In this document: positions 53,441 through 62,200 of the stretch, one piece after another | How positions within the stretch are numbered: the first letter of the stretch is position 1 | Layout of the letters: each line of letters starts with the position of its first letter | Assembly: GCF_026239555.1 (NCBI RefSeq) | Contig: NZ_JAPIVP010000003.1 | Location: forward strand, 1 to 64,000 | DNA from: Pedobacter sp. PF22-3 | Lineage (GTDB): Bacteria > Bacteroidota > Bacteroidia > Sphingobacteriales > Sphingobacteriaceae | Direction: 5' to 3' | DNA length: 64,000 nt | Position numbers and translations under genes: made by a program | The notes under the pieces: model-generated | Told to the model about the DNA's origin: nothing | Databases searched by the model: none | The model's input: only the letters and a program-made list of their open reading frames with translations

Positions 53441-56400
53441 ATGCTAAGCAAGTCGACACTGGATATAAAAGGACTGAAGGCCAACGGTAATTTTATTGCC
53501 CGAAATTATTGGAAAGAACGTTTGGAAGGCCTCCTGTTCAGGGCTTATTTTACAGGTGATAGTGCAGAGAATAATTCAGCCGGTAAGCAAAAGCAATACA
53601 GCAGTTTTACAGCTATTGCAGAAAGGGGAGAACAAGAAAAATTAAATCAGCTAGCTGCTTCGCCAAAAGCCAGGTACCTGGTTTTGCTTGCGGCACTGGC
53701 TATACTTGCGAAACGTTACGCTGCGGTTGATGAGGTTTGCCTGCTTACGGCATTGCCATCCGGTGAGGGCGCAATTAACCCCGATGAGGGAATTATTCCA
53801 GTGAGGATAAAAGCCGCACCTGGCGATACCTTCAGGCATTTGCTGGTGGATCTGAAAAACAACATATCCCTTGATTTTAACCAGGGAAATTACCCACTGA
53901 ACAAAATACTGGCAACAATAAACGGAACTGGTCCGGGATTGCCGCTAACCGCCATGCTATTTAGTGAAATGCATGACCTAGACATACTGAACGAGCTTGA
54001 GCCGGATTTGCTGTTTTCATTCAGTACCGGGCCGGCACTTTCTTTAACTATCCGGTACAACGCCAACATTTACGATCAGCAATTGGTTGAATTGTTACCC
54101 GGACTCTATTTTAACCTCTTAAAGCAGTTGATTGATCAAAAGGATACTGACATTGAGCGCATTGAATTGGCCCCTGAATCTGAGCAGAAAAAAATACTGG
54201 ATGTATTTAATCATACTACGCACCATTATCCTGCTGAAGAAAATATTGCTGCTATTTTTGAAAACCGTGTAAAACAGCATCCTGACGCGATAGCACTCAT
54301 AGACCATGATAAACAATACAGTTACGAGAGCCTGAACAAGGCTGCCAACCGGTTGAGTTCATTTTTGCTGGCTCAACAGTTGGAATTGCAGAAACCTGTA
54401 GCCGTGATGCTGAACCGGTCGGCAGAATTTGTAATCAGTATTTTGGCCATCCTTAAAGCAGGTGGGGTATATATGCCTGTTAATCCTGCTTATCCTGCCG
54501 AAAGGGTAAATTATATGCTCTCCAACAGCAAAGCCGGCGGTTTGATAAGCACCCGGGATATCCTTAACGGTTTCGACATCAGCTATCAGGTTAACACCGT
54601 ATTAATTGACCGTGACAAGGCTGAAATCAGCAGTCATGCAGTATTGAATCCTTCACCTCGCTATAATAAAGGTGTGTATGTCATTTACACTTCAGGTTCT
54701 ACAGGAGAACCCAGGGGGATAACCGGCTTGCAAAAAGGACTGCTTAACCGGTTGCATTGGGGATGGGAAACATATCCCTTTGAAGCCAATGAAGTATGCT
54801 GCCAGAAAACAAATATCAGTTTTGTAGATCATGTAGCTGAAATTTTTTCGCCATTGCTTAAAGGGGTGCCGCTAGTGATAATCAGTGAAGATGAAACTTC
54901 GGATATATACCGTTTTATGCTTCGTTTAAAAGCGGCAGCGGTAAGCAGGCTCACACTGGTACCGTCGCTATTGCAGGCACTAGTTGCCGAAAAAAAAGAA
55001 AAACAGGTCGAACTGCCTGCTTTAAAGCAGGTAACCTGCAGCGGTGAAGTACTTACGGCCCAACTGGTGCAGGATTTTTACGGCACATTTACAGGAGTTA
55101 AATTATTGAATGTTTATGGCTCCAGCGAAGTAAGCGCAGATGTAAGCTGTTATGAAACATCCCCCAGCATATCCGGTAAAACAGCGAAAGGAAATCAGCA
55201 TGTGCCTATCGGTAAACCGATGTACAACACCAAACTGGCTATTGTGAATAAAAATGATCAGTTACAGCCCATCGGTGTGCCTGGTGAGATCATTATTGCA
55301 GGTGATGCCGTGGTATCAGGTTATCATCATGATCCGGAGCTTACTGCCTTAAAATTCGGGAGTATCGGCTTTTTCCCTCAGTTGCCGGTTTTCCGTTCAG
55401 GCGATGTAGGCCGGTGGTTACCCGATGGTAATATCGAATACCTTGGCCGTTTGGATCACCAGGTAAAACTGCGCGGCATGCGCATCAGGCTGGGTGAAAT
55501 TGAACAGGCTTTGCTAAGTTATAGTACCATCAGCGAGGCGGTTGTAGTTACAACAGGCGAAGGCAATGACCGTTACCTGGCTGCTTACTATAAAGCAGAA
55601 AAACCAGTAAATATACCTGCATTAAAAAAGCATATCCTCCATATCCTGCCTGATTATATGCTTCCTTCTTCCTTTAACTGGCTAACCGCCCTGCCATTAA
55701 CGCTGAGCGGCAAAATTAATAGGTTTGCGCTGCCGGCACCACAAATGGAAACCGGAGAAGTATATGAACCAGCCAGCGGAGAGCTGGAGGAAAAACTCGT
55801 GGAGATCTGGGCGGCAATACTTAAAACTGATCAGGAAAAGATCAGCGTGAATGATAGTTTCTTCGATCTTGGTGGTCACTCTTTACGGGCTATGACACTT
55901 GTAAACAGGATACAGGGAGAGTTGGGTATGGATTTGTCCATAAAAAAAGTTTTCGAAAATAAAACCATCCGCAATTTAGCCCGGCTGCTTCAACATGCCG
56001 GTAAAGCCACCGGTTACATGCAGTTGCAGAAAACACCTGTAAAAAATTGGTATGCATTATCTACTGCGCAAATGCGTTTATACTATTTCTATGAACTGGA
56101 CCGCCAGTCGCTTACCTTTAACCTGCCTGCTGTAGTAAAATTAGAAGGGATACTGGAACATGGTAAGGTAGAAAATGTATTAACCATGCTGATCCGGAGG
56201 CATGAGAGCCTGCGTACACGTTTTGAGGTGATTAATGGCAGGCCAATGCAGCAGGTGCTGCAGGATTTTACTTTGGATATCACTTATTTAGATAGCACAG
56301 AGCAAAATTTGCAGCAGATCCTGACGCAGTTTATCCGTCCTTTTGACCTGAGTGTGGCACCATTGTTCAGGGTTGGTTTGATTGCCGTTTCTGCGGAAGT

Positions 56401-59209
56401 ACACTACCTGGTGGCAGACATGCATCATATTATTGCAGATGGTACTTCAGTAGGCTTAATTATCAATGATTTTATGGCATTATATGATGGCGTGGAACTA
56501 CTGCCGCTTACATTTGACTATAAGGATTTTGCCGAATGGCAACAGGGAAAGACTTATCAGGATAAAATTGCCGTTCAGAAAGATTTTTGGATAAAAGAAT
56601 TTTCAGCGCCGCTGACGCCGCTCGATATTCCGGTAGATTTTGCAAGGACCTCATCAACCGAAGGAGATTGGGTAGGTTTTGAATTGAATGAAACAGAAAC
56701 ATCAGCCCTGCGGGCCCTTGCAGATCAGGAAGTGGCCACAATCTCGATGGTGATACTGAGTGTGCTGACCATCCTGTTGAGTAAAATGTCTGATCAGGAT
56801 GATATTACCGTAGGTATGGCCGTGGCCGGTAGAGAGCAGCTTGAACTGGAGCAGATGATCGGAATGTTTTCACTTGTACTGCCGTTGCGGGCACATCCAT
56901 CGGGCAATCTTAGTTTCAGGGAATACCTGCAGGATTTAAAAGATACCTTTCTGGATACATTTGACAACCAGAGTTACCAGTATGAAGAGCTGGCCAGGGA
57001 ACTTAATCTGGAACGGGACAGCAGCCGCAATCCATGGTTTGACGTAATGTATCTGTACCAGAATTTCGAAAGGTCTGCATTGGTGATACCCGGTTTAAAA
57101 GTAACACCCTATCAGGAGCAGAACGTTATTGCCCATGAAAAATTAAATCTTACGGTAAGTGAAAGCAATACCCAGCTTTTCTTCAGGCTGGTTTATTCCA
57201 AAGCATTGTTCAAAAGGGAGACCATTGAAAAACTGGCAGGTTATTTTAAAAGAATTATACGTGCGGTAAATGAAAATGCTGATTTAAAAATTGCTTCAAT
57301 TGAGCTCATCAATACAAAGGAACGGCAACTTTTGTTACAATCGATCACTAACTTAAAACCTCAGCAAAGTGATACTTCTTTTGCCGCGGCATTTGCCCGG
57401 CAGGTGAGTAAAACGCCGCATAATATCGCCGTGCAGCACAATTATTCATCGCTTACATACATCCAGCTGGATACGCAGGCTAAAAAAGCAGCTTCTTTTC
57501 TGGCTGCCAATGGTGCCGCGGCCAATAAAAATGTAGCGGTACTATTACCACGCGGAATAGACCTGGTAATTGCAGCAACAGCTATTTTTTATTCAGGTGC
57601 AGCCTACATTCCCATCGATATCGATTTCCCTGTTCAACGCATGACGGATATGCTGCAAAGCAGCGAACCTGTTGTATTGATGACCACGCGTCAGGCCCTA
57701 GCCGCGGTACACGATATGGAAAATATAACAGCTTTAGCAACTGCAATTTTTTGCATGGAAGACCTGGTTAATTTGCCTGATGCGGACTTTAATCCGGTAC
57801 AGCAAAACATTAATGACCTGGCGTACGTCATTTATACATCAGGCACAACAGGTAAACCTAAAGGCGCCATGGTAAGCCAGAAAGGAATGATGAATCACCT
57901 TTGGGCGATGATTGATATCCTGGGCATAAGCAGTAGTGATGTAATTGCGCAAACAGCTTCTGCCTGTTTTGATATATCAATATGGCAATTACTCAATGCA
58001 CTTCTTACCGGAGGAAAAACACTGATTATAGATAAAGAAAAATTACAGTCTCCGAAATTGCTGCTGCAGCTCTTGCTGGAGGAGGAAATCACTATTTTCC
58101 AAACGGTGCCATCATTGCTTTCTGTTTTTCTGGAAGAGCTTGTACAGATAGATACCACGGCCTTGCCGCAGTTAAGATGGATGATTCCTACCGGTGAGGC
58201 ACTTAGCGTGGCCCTTGTAAAAAAATGGCAGGAAATATACCCCGGTATTTCGCTGCTTAATGCCTATGGACCTGCAGAAGCCTCGGATGATGTAACCACC
58301 TATGTAGTGCCGCCGCCTGCCGAAGGGCAGCTTTTTATTCCGATAGGAAGGCCTGTGCAAAACATGCATGCTTATGTGCTGGACAAAAACAACAACCTGT
58401 GCCCACCGGGTGTTAAAGGTGAAATAAGTGTAGCCGGATGGGGGGTAGGTGAAGGATACTGGAAGGATCCGGAAAAAACAAATAAAGTTTTTGTACCTAA
58501 TCCATTTATCGGCGATATCGGTGATCCGGCCTTTGCTGTGATGTATAAAACAGGTGATATCGGATATTACCTGGATGATTATAACCTCATCTGTTTGGGC
58601 AGAAGCGACGATCAAGTTAAAATACGGGGTTTCAGAATTGAGCCTGGCGAGATTGAAAGTATATTGCTTACTTATGCACCGATAAGGGAAATAAAGGTAA
58701 TGGCCAGAAATTGGGCCGACAATAAATACCTTGTGGCCTATTATGTATCTGATGAGGCAATAGATCATACTGAATTGGAACAATACCTGGCCGATAAGTT
58801 GCCCCTGTATATGATACCAGCATATTTTATTCACTTGGAACAGTTCCCTGTAACACTAAACGGAAAAATTAATAAAAGGGCGTTACCGGTGCCTGAAATA
58901 CAACAGGCTGATTTTAAAGCGCCTGAAGGCAAAACTGAGGAGCAACTGGCCTTGATGTGGGCAAATGTTCTGGGGCTTCAAACCGGGCAGATCAGTGCAG
59001 AAGCCAGTTTCTTTTCCATGGGCGGCCATTCGCTTAACGCCATTACCTTAATCAACAGTGTTTACAAACAGTTTAATGTTCAGCTTTCTTTAAAAGATTT
59101 CTTTATGAAACCCACCATCAGAAGTATGGCTGATTACCTGGATGCGCATCTCTGGCTAAAAAAAGAAAACCCTGTTACATCATCCACCAAATCAGAATTA
59201 TTACTTTAA
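53441..59209 (+). CDS. NRPS-5: C-lobe relic-A(beta-amino-acid type)-PCP-C-A-PCP
   Basis: A 1922-aa synthetase. Residues 1-245 look like only the second half of a condensation domain (NYWKERLEG near the start, then the linker strands), with no HHxxxDG. A ~260-766: the A4 core is FVDHVAE rather than FDxxxxE, and A5 is YGSSEVSADV rather than GPTE; pocket VDATTSVAD resembles beta-alanine codes, with Asp shifted from position 235 to 236. PCP ~810. C ~870-1290 (MHHIIADGTS). A ~1313-1816: FDISIWQ, pocket DIWQITADD, substrate uncertain; the two late Asp could suit a basic side chain such as diaminobutyrate. PCP ~1862. The tail TSSTKSELLL may bind the TubC-type domain of NRPS-6, whose ATG overlaps this stop (TAATG). 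Confidence 0.9.
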   Translation: MLSKSTLDIKGLKANGNFIARNYWKERLEGLLFRAYFTGDSAENNSAGKQKQYSSFTAIAERGEQEKLNQLAASPKARYLVLLAALAILAKRYAAVDEVCLLTALPSGEGAINPDEGIIPVRIKAAPGDTFRHLLVDLKNNISLDFNQGNYPLNKILATINGTGPGLPLTAMLFSEMHDLDILNELEPDLLFSFSTGPALSLTIRYNANIYDQQLVELLPGLYFNLLKQLIDQKDTDIERIELAPESEQKKILDVFNHTTHHYPAEENIAAIFENRVKQHPDAIALIDHDKQYSYESLNKAANRLSSFLLAQQLELQKPVAVMLNRSAEFVISILAILKAGGVYMPVNPAYPAERVNYMLSNSKAGGLISTRDILNGFDISYQVNTVLIDRDKAEISSHAVLNPSPRYNKGVYVIYTSGSTGEPRGITGLQKGLLNRLHWGWETYPFEANEVCCQKTNISFVDHVAEIFSPLLKGVPLVIISEDETSDIYRFMLRLKAAAVSRLTLVPSLLQALVAEKKEKQVELPALKQVTCSGEVLTAQLVQDFYGTFTGVKLLNVYGSSEVSADVSCYETSPSISGKTAKGNQHVPIGKPMYNTKLAIVNKNDQLQPIGVPGEIIIAGDAVVSGYHHDPELTALKFGSIGFFPQLPVFRSGDVGRWLPDGNIEYLGRLDHQVKLRGMRIRLGEIEQALLSYSTISEAVVVTTGEGNDRYLAAYYKAEKPVNIPALKKHILHILPDYMLPSSFNWLTALPLTLSGKINRFALPAPQMETGEVYEPASGELEEKLVEIWAAILKTDQEKISVNDSFFDLGGHSLRAMTLVNRIQGELGMDLSIKKVFENKTIRNLARLLQHAGKATGYMQLQKTPVKNWYALSTAQMRLYYFYELDRQSLTFNLPAVVKLEGILEHGKVENVLTMLIRRHESLRTRFEVINGRPMQQVLQDFTLDITYLDSTEQNLQQILTQFIRPFDLSVAPLFRVGLIAVSAEVHYLVADMHHIIADGTSVGLIINDFMALYDGVELLPLTFDYKDFAEWQQGKTYQDKIAVQKDFWIKEFSAPLTPLDIPVDFARTSSTEGDWVGFELNETETSALRALADQEVATISMVILSVLTILLSKMSDQDDITVGMAVAGREQLELEQMIGMFSLVLPLRAHPSGNLSFREYLQDLKDTFLDTFDNQSYQYEELARELNLERDSSRNPWFDVMYLYQNFERSALVIPGLKVTPYQEQNVIAHEKLNLTVSESNTQLFFRLVYSKALFKRETIEKLAGYFKRIIRAVNENADLKIASIELINTKERQLLLQSITNLKPQQSDTSFAAAFARQVSKTPHNIAVQHNYSSLTYIQLDTQAKKAASFLAANGAAANKNVAVLLPRGIDLVIAATAIFYSGAAYIPIDIDFPVQRMTDMLQSSEPVVLMTTRQALAAVHDMENITALATAIFCMEDLVNLPDADFNPVQQNINDLAYVIYTSGTTGKPKGAMVSQKGMMNHLWAMIDILGISSSDVIAQTASACFDISIWQLLNALLTGGKTLIIDKEKLQSPKLLLQLLLEEEITIFQTVPSLLSVFLEELVQIDTTALPQLRWMIPTGEALSVALVKKWQEIYPGISLLNAYGPAEASDDVTTYVVPPPAEGQLFIPIGRPVQNMHAYVLDKNNNLCPPGVKGEISVAGWGVGEGYWKDPEKTNKVFVPNPFIGDIGDPAFAVMYKTGDIGYYLDDYNLICLGRSDDQVKIRGFRIEPGEIESILLTYAPIREIKVMARNWADNKYLVAYYVSDEAIDHTELEQYLADKLPLYMIPAYFIHLEQFPVTLNGKINKRALPVPEIQQADFKAPEGKTEEQLALMWANVLGLQTGQISAEASFFSMGGHSLNAITLINSVYKQFNVQLSLKDFFMKPTIRSMADYLDAHLWLKKENPVTSSTKSELLL

Positions 59210-62200
59210 TGGAAGTTCTTATACATAAGTTGAGACGCCACAACATTGATGTTGATGTGGTGGGCAGCCAGCTGAAACTGCAGGTGCCCGACGGATTGCA
59301 GGCAGATGATATTATTGCTGAAGTAAAGCAGCATAAAGAGGCTTTGATTGCATTTATTCAAAAGGCTAAAAGCGGGCAATTATCTGGCGAAATACCTGCT
59401 GCAGCCATACAGCCATCATACGTGCTTTCGGCCGCGCAGCAAAGGCTTTATTTTTTACAGGTGTTTGATCCTTCCTCATTGGCCTATAATATGCCGCAGG
59501 CCATCAGGATCAATGAGGAGCTGGATAACGAAAGGGTGGAACGTGCACTTAACAGATTAGTTAACCGGCAAGAAAGCCTTCGGACGTCCTTTGTGATGGC
59601 AGATGAGGAGCCCGGTCAGCATATTGCTGCAAACATCAGCTTTAAGCCTGAACATTTTGTGGCCACCGAGAAAGAAATTGATGTGATCATTAAAAACTTT
59701 ATCCGGCCTTTCAACCTCGAAGAAGCACCCTTATTCCGCATTGGCCTGATCAGATTAATTGGCGAAGATGGCACTCCCTTAGGTGTTTCCGTGCTTCTTG
59801 CAGATATGCACCACATTATAACCGATGGTATTTCAGGCGACATCCTGATCAATGATTTTAATGCCATTTATCATGAAAACGAGCTGCCTGCATTACGATT
59901 ACAATACAAAGATTATGCGGTATGGCAGCAGGGTAAAGCGCAGCAGGAAATCATTTCCGCCCAAAAAGATTTCTGGCTCCGGCAATTTAATGAGGAAGCT
60001 GCGGTATTACAGTTACCGGCTGATTTCCAGCGGCCGCTCCAACCTTCAAATGAAGGCGCACATTTATCTTTTAATATTGGTGCTAAAGAAACAACAGCGC
60101 TGAAAAGCTTATGTACAAGCAACGGTGTTACGATGTTCATGACGGTGCTTGCGGTATACAACATCTTGCTGGCAAAATTATCTAATCAGGATGATATAGT
60201 GGTTGGTACACCCGTGACCGGCAGAAAGCATGCCGATTTTGAACGTGTTATCGGCATGTTTGTCAATACCATCGCCATGAGAAACAAAGCCGATGGAACG
60301 CTGGGTTTTATAGATTTTCTGAACAGGATTAAAGCCAGTACCCTGAGCTGTTTCGAAAACCAGGATTACCAGTTTGAAGAACTGATTAATGAACTGAAAA
60401 TCAAACGAGATCATGCGCGCAATCCTTTATTCGAACTTTTTTTTGTATATGAACATGCCAATGGAGCCAAAGCCGATACTTCCGGTTCGCCATACCAAGT
60501 ATTGAGCAGCGGACTTACTGTAGCTAAATTCGACCTCACTTTGCTTGCGGTAGAAACGGAAGACCAGTTACTGATGCGTTTTGAATACCTCACCTGTTTA
60601 TTTAAAAAGGAAACTATAGCCCGTTTTGCCGGGTATTTTAAGCAGATCATCACGGCAGTGATCACTAATCCCAACCTGACTATTGCTGAAATCGATATCC
60701 TTAGTGCAGAAGAAAAAAAGCAGGTGATACACGGTTTTAATCAAACCAGTTTTGCTTATACCAACGAAGGAAGTATCTGTGAATGGTTTGCCAGGCAGGT
60801 AGCAGCCAGCCCCGAACAGATTGCCGTTTATGAGGATGGACAAAGTACGAGTTATGAAGCATTGGATGCCAAAGCCAATGAACTGATAATATTCTTGAAG
60901 CAAAATAATTTACCTAAAGGTGCTGTTGTAGCCATATTACTGGATCGTTCGGTACAGGGTATTGCCGCAATATTGGCGACCATTAAATGTGGCGGTGCCT
61001 ACCTGGCAATGGACATCAGCAATCCTGATGAAAGACTCAGTTTTATGCTGAATGATAGTGGTGTCGCCATTTTGCTTACCACATCTGCATTAATAGCCGG
61101 CAGGCAGTTGGATTGGAACGGCAAGACCCTCATACTGGATGATCCGTCAGCTTTTATTGCACAACCTGCAGTGCCTGTAACGGTACCGGCAGGTACACTT
61201 TACATCATCTATTCGTCGGGTTCAACAGGTACTCCGAAGGGTGTTGCCGGCAGTGAAAAGGCCCTGATGAACCGCTTAAACTGGGGCTGGGAGCAATATC
61301 CTTATCAGGCGGGTGAGGTTTGCTGTTTTAAAACCAATCTCAGTTTCGTAGATCATGTAGCCGAGCTCTTTAGTCCTTTACTTAAAGGTATACCGTTGGT
61401 TGTATTTCCGGATCATGTGGTCAGTAACCCTGAAGTATTAACCAATGCATTGATGGAACATCAGATCAGTAGGATAACCCTGGTGCCTTCTCTGCTTCAG
61501 TCGCTGCTACAGGTTAAAAAATACCGCAATCTCCAGCTTAATGCATTAAAGTATTTATTCTGCAGCGGCGAAACCTTGTCGATGCAGCTAGCGCAACAGT
61601 TCTGTAAAGAATTCGGGCAAGCCGTATTGGTTAATATCTACGGATCATCAGAAGTAGGCGCTGATGTTACCTGGCACCAGATAGACCGTTTTAACGTGGA
61701 AGAAGTGCTGGGTTATTTCAGGCATATTGCTGCACTTAACGATATTGAAGTGCAGGGCGGAGCCGATTTTACATCGGGGCACGTTGGGCTGGAAGAAATG
61801 GCTGCGCGGTTTACCAACAGTAATGTGGCAGAGTATCCTGTTCCGGTAAGCGAATATTACAGCATGCTCCGTAAAGATGTTATACCTTATACCATCAATA
61901 CGGCATCGCCAACTTTTATCGGGCACATGACCTCAGTACTGCCTGATTATGTGCATGATATCAGCAAACTGGTTTCCCAGTTGAATCAAAACCTGGTAAA
62001 AGTAGAAACGTCCAAATCCCTTACCTTTCTGGAGCGGGAGGCCATAGCCATATTACACCGTCTCTTTTATAACCGGCAGGCTTCATTTTATAACCAACAT
62101 ATCCAGCAGCTCAATGCTAACCTGGGTATCATTACCAGTGGCGGTACCACAGCCAATATTTCGGCATTGCAATGTGCACGCAACAGGGCCCTGCTTAATC

